DNA of 47,481 bases from CAMPJU01 sp036675265 (GTDB lineage Bacteria > Pseudomonadota > Gammaproteobacteria > Xanthomonadales > Xanthomonadaceae): assembly GCA_036675265.1 (NCBI GenBank), contig JAKFFJ010000047.1:1-47481 (forward strand), read 5' to 3'. Positions 1 through 7,404 of the stretch are shown here, one piece after another (position 1 is the first letter of the stretch; each line of letters starts with the position of its first letter). Made by a program: the position numbers and the translations under genes. The notes beneath the pieces are model-generated. The model was given only the letters and a program-made list of their open reading frames with translations, did no database searches and was not told where the DNA came from.

Positions 1-2039
1 TCCGCGTCGTCCGCGTCGTCCGCTGCATCCGACGCCGCAGCCGCTCCCGCCGCCTTGGCCTCCGGCGCTGCCGCCGCGGCCGCCGGCTCGGCACCCGCCT
101 GCCAACCGCAGGTCTGCCCTTCGTTCTGCTCCGCCAGCCAGGTCTGCAGCGGGGCGAAGTACTCCAGCACCGCCGAGCCGTCCATCTGCTCGCCGCCGGT
201 CAGCTGCTTCAGGGTCTGCTGCCACGGCTGGCTGGCGCCGGCCGCGAGCATCGCCCGGAACTTCTTGCCGGCCGCCGCGTTGCCGTAGAAGCTGCATTCG
301 TACAGCGGGCCGGTGTGGCCCGATGCGTCGCACAGCGCCTTGTACATCTGGAACTGCAGCACGTGCGACAGGAAGTAGCGCAGGTACGGCGTGTTGCCGG
401 GGATGTGGTACTTCGCACCCGGGTCGAAGAAGTCCTCGCCGCGCACCGTCAGCGGCGCGACGCCCTGGTACTTCGCCTTCAGTTCCCACCACGCCTGGTT
501 GTACTCACCCGGCTCGATGGTCCCGTCGAACACGCCCCAGCGCCACTTGTCGATCATCAGGCCGAACGGCAGGAACGCGACCTTGGCCAGGGCCATGCGC
601 ATCTGCGCGTTGATCAGCGCTTCCTCCGACTGCGCCTGGGCGTCGACGAGCCCGATCGACTCCAGGTACTCGGGCGTCATGCCCAGCACCATGGTGTCGC
701 CGATGGCCTCGTGGAAGCCGTCGTGCGCGCCGGCCTGGAAGATCGGCGCCTGGTCGCGGTACAGGAGGTAGTAATAGATGTGGCCGAGCTCGTGGTAGAT
801 GGTGGTGAAGTCTTCCTCGTTCGGCTTGATGCACATCTTGGTGCGCACGTCGTCTTCCATGTCCATCGGCCAGGCGCTGGCGTGGCAGACCACGTCGCGG
901 TCGCGCGGCTTGATGAACATCGTCTTCTCCCAGTAGCTGCCCGGGAGTTCCGGCATGCCGAGGGACACGTAGAAGTCCTCGGCGCGCTCGGTCATTTCCT
1001 TCGCGGTCTGCAGCTGCGCCTCGCGCTGCGCCTCGACGATCTGCTCGGGCGTCGGCGCGGGATACTTCGCCAGCGCCGCGCTGTAGTTCTCCTGGTGCTG
1101 CGCCTCCAGCGCGGCGGTGATGTCCAGGCTGCCGGCGTTCTCGTACGGCTGCAGGATGTCCCAGAGGTTGCCCCAGTCCTGCTGCCACATGTTGCCCATC
1201 AGGTGCGCGGGCAGCATGCCGCCGGCGACGGTGCCCTTGCCGGGGTATTCGGCCTCCAGGCGGGTGCGGGTGTAGCAGTGCAGCTGGTCGTACAGCGGCT
1301 TGACCTGGGCCCAGAGGCGGTCGCTCTCGGCAGTGATCTCCGCCGGGGTCATGTCGTAGCCGGAGCGCCACATCTCGCCGGCGTCGGCGAAGCCCATTTC
1401 CTTCGCGCCTTCGTTGACCAGCTCGACGAAGCGCACGTAGTCCTCGCGCATCGGCTTGCTGATGGTGTGCCAGCCGCGCCAGGCCTCGAGCTGGGCGTCG
1501 TAGTCGCGGTTGTTGCGCAGCACGTCCTCGAGCTCGCCCAGCTGGCGGCAGGTGCGGGCCTCGCCCTCGCCGGTGCAGACTTCGCCGGCGCCATACATCC
1601 CTTCCATCTTGGTGACGATCTGGGTCAGCTCGGCCAGCTTCTCCGGGTCCTTGGGCGCCGGCATCGCGGTCATCAGCTTGAGCAGGTGGATGGCGCGCGC
1701 GGTCTGCGGCGACATGTCCTCGCCCTCGAACCTGCGGGCCTGCTCGATCCAGCTGTTGAGCTGGGTGAGGTAGCGCTCGTTGGCCTTGGCCGCGACCAGC
1801 TGGCTGTCGTCGGTGATGTGGGTGGCCGACAGCCACTGCGCCGAGCTGAGCTCGGTGTAGAGGTCCTTGTATTCCTGGTTGACGCGCGCGATGAACTGGT
1901 CGGCAGTCTCGTCCTCGCGGGACGTCGCCGTGCCGGTGGCAGTGGCGTCCGTGCCATCGGGCGAGGGCGAGCGGTCGCAGGCGGTCAGCGACAGGCTCGC
2001 GGCAACGGCGAGCGCGAGCAGGGCGTGGCGTGGCTTCAC
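1..2039 (-). CDS. M2 family (ACE-like) zinc peptidyl-dipeptidase, lipoprotein; 3' end outside window
   Basis: Zinc metallopeptidase of family M2, predicted to release dipeptides from peptide C-termini in the periplasm or at the outer membrane. The zinc motif HELGH is at residues 416-420, with the third ligand Glu444 in GFHEAIGD, the spacing expected for M2 enzymes. The GTG start at 2039 is preceded by an AGAGGA ribosome site and followed by a short hydrophobic stretch ending in the lipobox LTAC, so lipidation is likely. Residues after the lipobox are Ser/Thr/Asp rich, as in many exported Xanthomonadaceae lipoproteins. The C-terminus becomes an Ala/Asp low-complexity tail (repeated Asp-Asp-Ala) that is still open at base 1, so the true end is not visible. 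No stop codon is seen over 679 codons. Confidence 0.93.
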   Translation of the reverse strand, partial: MKPRHALLALAVAASLSLTACDRSPSPDGTDATATGTATSREDETADQFIARVNQEYKDLYTELSSAQWLSATHITDDSQLVAAKANERYLTQLNSWIEQARRFEGEDMSPQTARAIHLLKLMTAMPAPKDPEKLAELTQIVTKMEGMYGAGEVCTGEGEARTCRQLGELEDVLRNNRDYDAQLEAWRGWHTISKPMREDYVRFVELVNEGAKEMGFADAGEMWRSGYDMTPAEITAESDRLWAQVKPLYDQLHCYTRTRLEAEYPGKGTVAGGMLPAHLMGNMWQQDWGNLWDILQPYENAGSLDITAALEAQHQENYSAALAKYPAPTPEQIVEAQREAQLQTAKEMTERAEDFYVSLGMPELPGSYWEKTMFIKPRDRDVVCHASAWPMDMEDDVRTKMCIKPNEEDFTTIYHELGHIYYYLLYRDQAPIFQAGAHDGFHEAIGDTMVLGMTPEYLESIGLVDAQAQSEEALINAQMRMALAKVAFLPFGLMIDKWRWGVFDGTIEPGEYNQAWWELKAKYQGVAPLTVRGEDFFDPGAKYHIPGNTPYLRYFLSHVLQFQMYKALCDASGHTGPLYECSFYGNAAAGKKFRAMLAAGASQPWQQTLKQLTGGEQMDGSAVLEYFAPLQTWLAEQNEGQTCGWQAGAEPAAAAAAPEAKAAGAAAASDAADDADDA

Positions 2040-2161
2040 GGGGAATCCTCTGATGGCCTGACTGGGCCGACGAGGCTACCAAATCGCGGGGGGCGCCCGT
2101 TGACGCCGTCATTCGGCCGGCAGCCGCTTGCCCCGGCACCCCGGCCATCGTCCCTGTGCCG

Positions 2162-2188
2162 GGCCCATGCCCGATGTGGGCATGGGCC
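2162..2188. repeat. Perfect 11-bp hairpin between yrbL-like gene and M2 peptidase
   Basis: Two 11-base arms (GGCCCATGCCC and its complement) surround a 5-base loop. It lies downstream of the yrbL-like stop on the minus strand, within the 187-bp gap before the peptidase start. There is no T-run on either side, so intrinsic termination is doubtful. It may act as an mRNA 3' stabiliser. Confidence 0.4.
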
Positions 2189-2226
2189 TGCCCAGGCTGG
2201 GCACGGATGTCGCAGGAGGGTGCCGG

Positions 2227-2865
2227 TTACGCAGCCGCGATGCGCTGGCGGAGACGCGCCGCCCGGCGCCGGACCTTCCGGCGCCGCAGCCAGGGGATCC
2301 AGCGGGAGATGGGGATCAGTTCCTTGCCGGACACGGTGGACTTGGCGTCCACGCAGACCAGGCGGACGCCGTCGCCAGTGGGCACCACCACGAAGTTCCC
2401 CGCATTCAGGTCGAACAGCGGGATGCCCCGTTCGACCAGGAACCGCTCGATGTCGTCGACCGCCGCGCACAACGACGGGACCCCACAAGAAGACACGGGC
2501 TCCCCGAACATCACACGGTAGAGGCTGGGCGCTGGCGTCCCGTCCGCCAGGAGCACGCAGTCGCATCGCAGTGCCGGACCCCAGCGCGTTTCGACGATCG
2601 CATGGCAGGCGGCGAACCGTCCTTCGAGCGCATCGCCGTGCCTGCGCTGCAGCCGCCGCCAGGCCCGCAGCTCCACCCCGTTGTCCCCGTGCGACGGGAA
2701 CCGACGGCCCAGCCAGCGCCAGAGCCGCGCGCGCAGCCCGGCCCGGGTCCGCTCGGCCGGCGCCAGTTCGAACTTCAGGCAATGCGCCGGGTTGACCGGG
2801 TCGCGCGCGCAGAGGCGGTTGGCGCCGCGCGCCAGCACCTCGAGCCCTTCCCAGCGCCCGGTCAT
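2227..2865 (-). CDS. YrbL-like kinase-fold protein
   Basis: A 212-aa protein resembling the YrbL family (in enterics a PhoP-regulated protein of unknown biochemical function with a protein-kinase-like fold). The recognisable part is FDLNAGNFVV at residues 151-160, matching the family's catalytic-loop-like D-x-N-x-x-N motif. It is preceded by a small hydrophobic core and followed by a VDAKST segment that would sit at the second metal-binding position. The C-terminus is very basic (about 25 residues rich in Arg). The ATG overlaps the TGA of the upstream HExxH gene by 4 bases (ATGA), so the two are translationally coupled. Whether it phosphorylates anything is unknown; the call rests on motif similarity only. 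Confidence 0.72.
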   Translation of the reverse strand: MTGRWEGLEVLARGANRLCARDPVNPAHCLKFELAPAERTRAGLRARLWRWLGRRFPSHGDNGVELRAWRRLQRRHGDALEGRFAACHAIVETRWGPALRCDCVLLADGTPAPSLYRVMFGEPVSSCGVPSLCAAVDDIERFLVERGIPLFDLNAGNFVVVPTGDGVRLVCVDAKSTVSGKELIPISRWIPWLRRRKVRRRAARLRQRIAAA

Positions 2866-3362
2866 GCGGAAACGGCTCCCACCGGGATCCGGGGGTGGGC
2901 CAGGCGGCGGTCCGGGGCAACCAGGCCGCGGGCCTGCAGCCAGGCCCAGGCGGTGTCGGCGTCGTTGCGGAAGTACGCGGCGGCCGACCCCAGCCGGAAG
3001 GTGTAGCCCCAGGCATCCATGTCGGCCAGCACGCGGTCTGCCCCGACGCCTGGCAGGGCGTCCGCGAGCAGCACCTGCAGCACGAGCACCGCGTCTTCCT
3101 CCTCCACCGAATCGGTGGCGTCGGTGTGCACGCCGGCGCGTCGCTCGTGCGGCAGCACGATCAGGTGCGCCGCCTCGTGCAGCAGCGAATGCACCGGTGT
3201 GTCGCCGCGGGCATGCACCGTCGACCCGATGATCCCGGCCTCGGGTTCGCCCCAGTACGAACCGGGGATCGCTGCGCCGTCGGCGACGCGCGCGAGCGCG
3301 ATGCCGTACGACGCCAGCAGCGCCGCGACGGCGGGATCATCGATGTCGGCAAGCGTCAGCAT
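2862..3362 (-). CDS. Small HExxH-motif protein, putative metallopeptidase-like, unknown function
   Basis: A 166-aa cytosolic protein (no signal peptide) with a zinc-peptidase-like HEAAH at residues 62-66 and an acidic cluster EEED at 87-90 that could hold a third ligand. I do not recognise the family with certainty. The frame stays open upstream to 3593, but that part runs backwards through minE and a palindromic repeat, so the first ATG after the repeat (3362) is taken as start. The only ribosome-site-like sequence before it (GGGGATGA, 11 bases upstream) belongs to the repeat. The gene directly follows minE, separated only by the repeat, and overlaps yrbL-like by 4 bases, so it may be the distal part of the min transcript. 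Confidence 0.7.
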   Translation of the reverse strand: MLTLADIDDPAVAALLASYGIALARVADGAAIPGSYWGEPEAGIIGSTVHARGDTPVHSLLHEAAHLIVLPHERRAGVHTDATDSVEEEDAVLVLQVLLADALPGVGADRVLADMDAWGYTFRLGSAAAYFRNDADTAWAWLQARGLVAPDRRLAHPRIPVGAVSA

Positions 3363-3367
3363 GTCGT

Positions 3368-3434
3368 CGTCATCCCCGCGAAGGCGGGGATCCATTGTTC
3401 GCGGGCCTGGATTCCCGCCTTCGCGGGAATGACG
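3368..3434. repeat. Palindromic repeat, family B (REP-like), between minE and the HExxH gene
   Basis: Inverted repeat of the widespread type CATTCCCGCGAAGGCGGGAA: the left half reads CATCCCCGCGAAGGCGGGGA and the right half is its diverged reverse complement ending in GCGGGAATGACG. It fills the whole 76-bp gap between the minE stop (3439) and the next ATG (3362). Related copies lie in rlmKL (20812-20873) and, as one half, in mfd (27068-27093). Confidence 0.9.
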
Positions 3435-3438
3435 TTTC

Positions 3439-3690
3439 CTACGCCCGTTCCGGCAACGCGACCGAAATGTCCAGCACGTCGTGCTCGCCGTCCTTGACGA
3501 CATCCACCTTGACCGCGTCGACATCGACGCTGACGTACTTGCGGATGACTTCCAGCAGTTCGCGGCGCAGCAGCGGCAGGTAGTCCGGGCCACCGACGGC
3601 GGAACGCTCCTGCGCGATGATGATGCGCAGGCGGTCCTTGGCGATGGAGGCGGTGTTCTTCTTGGCCTTCAGGAAATCGAACATGCCCAT
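3439..3690 (-). CDS. minE: Cell division topological specificity factor MinE
   Basis: 83-aa MinE, which binds membrane-bound MinD, stimulates its ATPase and drives MinC/MinD away from mid-cell so that FtsZ assembles there. The N-terminal amphipathic segment GMFDFLK is followed by the MinD-contact helix/strand region (DRLRIIIAQER, residues 20-30) and the conserved dimer domain (YLPLLRRELLEVIRKYV, then DVLDISVALPE). Length is normal for the family. The ATG at 3690 has GGAGG six bases upstream, made from the last minD codons; a TTG two codons earlier is in frame but lies too close to that site. It starts 2 bases after the minD stop. Confidence 0.97.
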   Translation of the reverse strand: MGMFDFLKAKKNTASIAKDRLRIIIAQERSAVGGPDYLPLLRRELLEVIRKYVSVDVDAVKVDVVKDGEHDVLDISVALPERA

Positions 3691-3692
3691 GC

Positions 3693-4505
3693 TCAACCTC
3701 CGAACAGCTTGTTGAAGAAGCCCTTCTTGTCGGGCTGGGTGAAGCGCATCGGCCGCTCCTCCCCCATCAGTCGCGCCACGGCGTCGTCGTAGGCCTGGCC
3801 CGCGTTGGACTCCAGGTCCAGGATCACCGGCTCGCCCTTGTTCGACGCATTGAGCACGTCGGTCGACTCGGGAATGACCCCGATCGTCTTCAGGCCCAGC
3901 ACCTCCTCCACGTCGCCGATCGACAGCATCTCGCCACTCTCCACGCGACCCGGCGCATAGCGGGTCAGCAACAGGCTCGCCTTGACCTCGCCGCTGCCGC
4001 TTTCGGCGTGGCGGGTCTTGGACGCGAGCAGGCCGAGGATGCGGTCCGAATCGCGCACGGACGACACTTCGGGATTCACCACGACGACCGCCTGGTCGGC
4101 GAAGTACATCGCCAGGAACGCACCCTTCTCGATGCCCGCGGGCGAGTCGCAGACGATGTAGTCGAAGCCGTCGGCGGCCAGGTCGTCGAGCACCTTCTGC
4201 ACGCCCTCCTTGGTGAGCGCGTCCTTGTCGCGCGTCTGCGACGCCGCCAGGACATGCAGGTTGTCGTAGCGCTTGTCCTTGATCAGCGCCTGCTTGAGCG
4301 ACGCCTCGCCCTGGATCACGTTGACGAAGTCGTACACCACGCGGCGCTCGCAGCCCATGATCAGGTCGAGGTTGCGCAGGCCCACGTCGAAGTCGATGAC
4401 CGCGACCTTCTTGCCCCGGCGCGCGAGGCCGCAGGCCAGGCTGGCGCTGGTGGTGGTCTTGCCGACGCCGCCCTTGCCCGAGGTGACTACGATGATTTCA
4501 GCCAA
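3693..4505 (-). CDS. minD: Septum site-determining ATPase MinD
   Basis: 270-aa ParA/MinD-family ATPase that dimerises on the membrane in its ATP form and recruits MinC. The deviant Walker A motif SGKGGVGKTT is at residues 9-18, with the signature lysine Lys11; the DFD of Walker A' follows at about residue 40 and the DSPAG of Walker B at about 120. The last residues (DKKGFFNKLFGG) form the amphipathic membrane-targeting helix, so the protein is complete. It sits between minC (63-bp gap) and minE (2-bp gap), the usual minCDE order. Confidence 0.98.
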   Translation of the reverse strand: MAEIIVVTSGKGGVGKTTTSASLACGLARRGKKVAVIDFDVGLRNLDLIMGCERRVVYDFVNVIQGEASLKQALIKDKRYDNLHVLAASQTRDKDALTKEGVQKVLDDLAADGFDYIVCDSPAGIEKGAFLAMYFADQAVVVVNPEVSSVRDSDRILGLLASKTRHAESGSGEVKASLLLTRYAPGRVESGEMLSIGDVEEVLGLKTIGVIPESTDVLNASNKGEPVILDLESNAGQAYDDAVARLMGEERPMRFTQPDKKGFFNKLFGG

Positions 4506-4568
4506 GTGGTTTCTCCAGGGGGTTGTCGTTGGGGAGCGCGCGAACGGGTTGCTGGTGCGAAGGGTAGG

Positions 4569-5366
4569 TCAATCGAGCGCCACGATCTTCAGTTCGTCGC
4601 CGTCGAGCCAGACCTGCGCCGGCTTGCCGCGCAGGTCCTTCGGGATTTCCTCGAGCACCTTGTAGTGCCCGGCGATGGCGACCAGCTCGGCCAGGAACTC
4701 GCGGCAGAAGATCCGCGCCTTTTCGTTGCCCTGCGCGCCGGCCAGCGCGCGGCCGCGCAACGCGCCGTACACGTGGATGGAGCCGTCGGCGATGACCTCC
4801 GCGCCCGCGCCGACCGTGCCGAGCACGGTGAGGTCGCGGTTGTCGGCGTAGACCTGCTGGCCGGAGCGGACCGGCGAGGTCTGCATCAGCCCGGGTTGGC
4901 CGGCTGGACCCTGGGAGGGTGGGTGCTGTTCTGTGGGAGCCGCCACGGCGGCGGGCGCTTCGCGCGAAGGCTTCGCCGCCGTGGCGGCTCCCACGGGGGC
5001 GTCCCTCCGGTCGGCGGACGCAACGGGTTCGTACTGGGCGCGGAACTTGGCGAGCAGCGGCAGGCCCAGGGCCTCGGCGAGCTTCGCGTTGTCGTTGCTG
5101 CCGTAGGCGAGGGCGACCGGCAGCACGCCGGCGTCGCGCAGGGCGTCGACCAGGGCGCGGGCGGTCTTCGCGTCGGGGATCGCGGGCAGGGTGTTGAAGT
5201 CGACGATCACCGCGGCGCGTGCGAACAGCTTGGGCGCGCGGTCGACGCGTTCGCGCATCTCCGCCGCGAGGCGGTCGACGTCGAGCGTGCGGATGCGGAG
5301 GTTGGCGATGCCGACCTGGCCGATCTTCAGTTCGCCCGCCTGTTCGTAATCGACCGCCGCGCCCAT
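4569..5366 (-). CDS. minC: Septum site-determining protein MinC, with repeat-encoded linker
   Basis: 265-aa FtsZ-assembly inhibitor. The N-terminal domain (residues about 12-110) holds the FtsZ-antagonising fold (LKIGQVGIANLRIRTLD at 13-29). The C-terminal beta-helix domain (about 165-265) has the typical G-rich turns (VLGTVGAGAEVIADGSIHVY at 181-200) and the RGRALAG MinD/septum-binding region. The linker between them is unusual: residues about 125-145 are translated from a family A palindromic repeat inserted in frame, giving an Ala/Pro/Thr-rich segment. The start at 5366 overlaps the TGA of the upstream acetyltransferase by one base (TGATG), so minC is likely translated by re-initiation. 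The frame is open further upstream, but that would run through the acetyltransferase gene and is rejected. Confidence 0.95.
   Translation of the reverse strand: MGAAVDYEQAGELKIGQVGIANLRIRTLDVDRLAAEMRERVDRAPKLFARAAVIVDFNTLPAIPDAKTARALVDALRDAGVLPVALAYGSNDNAKLAEALGLPLLAKFRAQYEPVASADRRDAPVGAATAAKPSREAPAAVAAPTEQHPPSQGPAGQPGLMQTSPVRSGQQVYADNRDLTVLGTVGAGAEVIADGSIHVYGALRGRALAGAQGNEKARIFCREFLAELVAIAGHYKVLEEIPKDLRGKPAQVWLDGDELKIVALD
4932..4994. repeat. Palindromic repeat, family A, inside minC
   Basis: Perfect 19-bp inverted arms (4933-4951 and 4976-4994, beginning GTGGGAGCCGCCACGGCGG) around a 24-base loop that contains a smaller palindrome. It matches the family seen between genes at 6049, 10769, 23689 and 28422, but here it lies in the linker coding region of minC with the frame kept open. 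Confidence 0.93.
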
Positions 5367-5983
5367 CAGCGGCAGGTTCCCGTGGGGCGTTGCGGCTCGG
5401 GCGTTGCGGCGCGCGGCGTGCCGACCCATGCGGCGTCGGGGAGCGCATCGCCGTAGGTCTCGCGCACCCAGGCGTAGCTGCAGAGCTCCTTCATCAGCAT
5501 GGCGGCGCGCAGCTTGCGGCCGTCGGCCGCGATGACGTGCTGGCCGACCTCGCGGAAGCCGAAGCTGCCGTGGAAGAGCAGGGCGGGATCGCTGCCGTGC
5601 TCGAGGAAGACCTCGCAGGCCAGCTGCGGGTAGCGCAACTCGCCATAGCTCTGCACGTCGGCGTAGAACGCGCGGCCGACGCCGCCACCGCGGCGGCGGC
5701 TGGCGACCACGATGCGGTCGATGTAGAGGAATTCCGGGTTGCGCTCGCGGAACCAGCGGAAGTTCGCGCTGTCGTGGTGGCTGTCGCTGCCGAGGGCCAC
5801 CAGGAACCCCGCCATGGTCCCGTCGCGCTCGGCGACGCGGAAATACTCGGCGGTCTCGAAGAAGCCCCGGACGCGCGCCGCGTCGAGCGGCAGGATCGCG
5901 GGACCGGCGGCATTGTTGAGCGCTAGGACGGAATCCAGCTCGTGCTCGCGCACGTCGCGGATGACGATCGACGACGACAACAT
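5366..5983 (-). CDS. GNAT-family N-acetyltransferase, first gene of the min transcript
   Basis: 205-aa GNAT-type acetyltransferase, predicted to move an acetyl group from acetyl-CoA to an amine on an unknown substrate. Visible signs are the N-terminal beta strand IVIRDVREHELDSVLALNN, the central strand FLYIDRIVVA at about residues 85-94, the acetyl-CoA-binding loop RRRGGGVGRAFY right after it (R-x-x-G-x-G/A pattern), and GFREVGQH near residue 155. The last 20 residues are Pro/Thr/Arg rich and probably disordered. The stop codon overlaps the minC start, and a strong extended -10 lies upstream, so this gene probably carries the main min promoter. An acetyltransferase in this place is not part of the textbook min operon; its role there is unknown. 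Confidence 0.85.
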   Translation of the reverse strand: MLSSSIVIRDVREHELDSVLALNNAAGPAILPLDAARVRGFFETAEYFRVAERDGTMAGFLVALGSDSHHDSANFRWFRERNPEFLYIDRIVVASRRRGGGVGRAFYADVQSYGELRYPQLACEVFLEHGSDPALLFHGSFGFREVGQHVIAADGRKLRAAMLMKELCSYAWVRETYGDALPDAAWVGTPRAATPEPQRPTGTCR

Positions 5984-6003
5984 TCCTACTGCTCCGCAAG
6001 GCC

Positions 6004-6018
6004 CCGTATTCGATACGG
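6004..6018. promoter_or_regulatory. Small palindrome at the predicted start of the GNAT-min transcript
   Basis: CCGTAT and ATACGG arms with a 3-base spacer, placed where transcription from the 6019-6027 promoter would begin. It could be an operator or a 5' hairpin. Arms of 6 bases can occur by chance, so this is tentative. Confidence 0.3.
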
Positions 6019-6027
6019 ATTATCGCA
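6019..6027 (-). promoter_or_regulatory. Extended -10 promoter for GNAT-minCDE
   Basis: On the minus strand TGC-GATAAT forms an extended -10 element. Transcription would start near 6012, giving a leader of about 29 bases before the ATG at 5983, which has an AGGA just upstream. No good -35 hexamer is seen, as is common for extended -10 promoters. Confidence 0.55.
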
Positions 6028-6048
6028 CGTCGAGCGGCCCGGCGGCCC

Positions 6049-6100
6049 TGTGGGAGCCGGCATGCCGGCGAAGCGTTTCGCCGCCATGGCGGCTCCCGCA
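6049..6100. repeat. Palindromic repeat, family A, between GNAT and histidine kinase
   Basis: TGTGGGAGCCGGCATGCCGG, then CGAAGCGTTTCG, then a right half made of GCCGCCATGGCGGC and GGCTCCCGCA. Each half is itself palindromic (GCCGGCATGCCGGC; GCCGCCATGGCGGC), and the two outer ends pair. It lies in the divergent region between two operons. Confidence 0.93.
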
Positions 6101-6161
6101 GGGGCCGGATGCCATGACTTTCGGTCGTCTCCAAGGGCGTGGCGGGGCGCTACGATGCGCC

Positions 6162-7376
6162 ATGCTCGCGCGCCTGAACCATACCCGACTGCTGCGCTAT
6201 GCCGGCCTGTTCACCTGGGCGGTCGTGGCCGTGCCGCTGCTGTCCCTCTCGCTGGCCGTGCCGGCCGAGGGCGCGGCGCAACCGGCGCTGGACACGGGCC
6301 TGTGGGCCTCGGGACTCTGGAAGGCCTGGGCGGCGCACGGCGCCTTCGGGCTGAGCTATGCCTGGCTGACCCGCGGCCTGGGCATGCGCCGGGTGGTCGC
6401 CGCGGACTACCTGCTGCTGGTGGTGCTCACCGCCAGCGCGATCGCGGTCAGCTACTACAGCTCCAGCGGGCTGGGCAGCGTGCTGCTGATGGTGGCCGCC
6501 TGCGTGCTGCCCTGGCTGCTGCCGCTGTCGGTGGGCGTGCCCTGGCTGCTGCTCAGCCAGGTGGTCGTGATGCCGGTGTTCGTGCGCGCGCTGGGCTTCT
6601 CGCCGCTCGAGTCGCTGATGCAGTCGCTGCTGTACGCCGGTTTCTCGGGCTTCGTGTTCGTCACCAGCCTGGTGGCGCTGCAGCAGGCCCGGGCCCGGGA
6701 AGAGCAGCGGCGGCTGAATGCCGAACTGCGCGCGACCCGCGCATTGCTGGCCGAAAGCGCGCGCGTGAACGAGCGCACCCGCATCTCGCGCGAGCTGCAC
6801 GACCTGCTGGGCCACCACCTCACGGCCCTGAGCCTGAACCTGGAAGTGGCCGGGCACCTCTCGGAGGGGCGGGCCAAGGACCACGTGGTCCAGGCGCACA
6901 CGCTGGCACGCCTGCTGCTGACCGACGTGCGCGAGGCGGTGAGCCAGTTGCGCGAGGGCGGGGCGATCGACCTGGCCGCGGCGCTGCGCCCGCTGGCCGA
7001 GAACGTGCCGTCGCTGGCGATCCACATGGACATCGAGGAACCGCTGGCGCTGGAGGACCCGGAGCGCGCGCACGTGCTGCTGCGCTGCACCCAGGAAATC
7101 ATCACCAACGCGGTCCGCCACGCCGGTGCCGACAACCTCTGGATCGAGGCGTTCCGTGGCGACGGCCGCGTCACCATCACCGCGCGCGACGATGGCCGCG
7201 GTGCCGAGACGATCATCCCGGGCAACGGCCTGCGCGGCATGCGCGAGCGGCTTGCCCAGCAGGGCGGCACACTGCAGGTCGAATCGCAGGCGGACGGCGG
7301 CTTCCGCCTGCGCCTGGCGCTGCCGACCGGCCCGTGCCTCGCCGAGGCCCCGGTCCCGGCAGGGGCAACCACATGA
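6162..7376 (+). CDS. Sensor histidine kinase, HisKA_3 (DesK/LiaS-like) type
   Basis: 404-aa membrane histidine kinase. Five or six hydrophobic segments fill residues about 12-175, a short coiled coil follows (EEQRRLNAELRATRALLAESARV), then the phospho-acceptor motif RISRELHDLLGHHLTAL with His213. The HATPase_c domain lies at the C-terminus (N-box TQEIITNAVRHAGA, G-box DDGRG and GNGLRGMRERL). HisKA_3 kinases pair with NarL-type regulators, and one follows 28 bases downstream. The multi-span sensor without a large periplasmic loop suggests sensing of the membrane itself (inference). The ATG at 6162 follows a TACGAT -10-like hexamer by only 5 bases. Confidence 0.9.
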   Translation: MLARLNHTRLLRYAGLFTWAVVAVPLLSLSLAVPAEGAAQPALDTGLWASGLWKAWAAHGAFGLSYAWLTRGLGMRRVVAADYLLLVVLTASAIAVSYYSSSGLGSVLLMVAACVLPWLLPLSVGVPWLLLSQVVVMPVFVRALGFSPLESLMQSLLYAGFSGFVFVTSLVALQQARAREEQRRLNAELRATRALLAESARVNERTRISRELHDLLGHHLTALSLNLEVAGHLSEGRAKDHVVQAHTLARLLLTDVREAVSQLREGGAIDLAAALRPLAENVPSLAIHMDIEEPLALEDPERAHVLLRCTQEIITNAVRHAGADNLWIEAFRGDGRVTITARDDGRGAETIIPGNGLRGMRERLAQQGGTLQVESQADGGFRLRLALPTGPCLAEAPVPAGATT

Positions 7377-7404
7377 AGAGGCTCCACATGAAAAGGACCG
7401 TCCG

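Noticed and set aside
2162..2188. Rho-independent terminator
   Set aside because: The stem is perfect, but there is no T-run on either side; kept only as a hairpin repeat.
315..2795. 826-codon plus-strand open frame
   Set aside because: It is antisense to the M2 peptidase and the YrbL-like gene, with Arg/His/Val-rich composition typical of a shadow frame.
3363..3593. N-terminal extension of the HExxH protein
   Set aside because: The extra residues are an out-of-frame reading of minE and a translation of the family B repeat.
5367..6134. N-terminal extension of MinC in an open frame reaching 6134
   Set aside because: It would read through the GNAT gene in another frame and through a family A repeat. 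MinC homology begins at the ATG at 5366.
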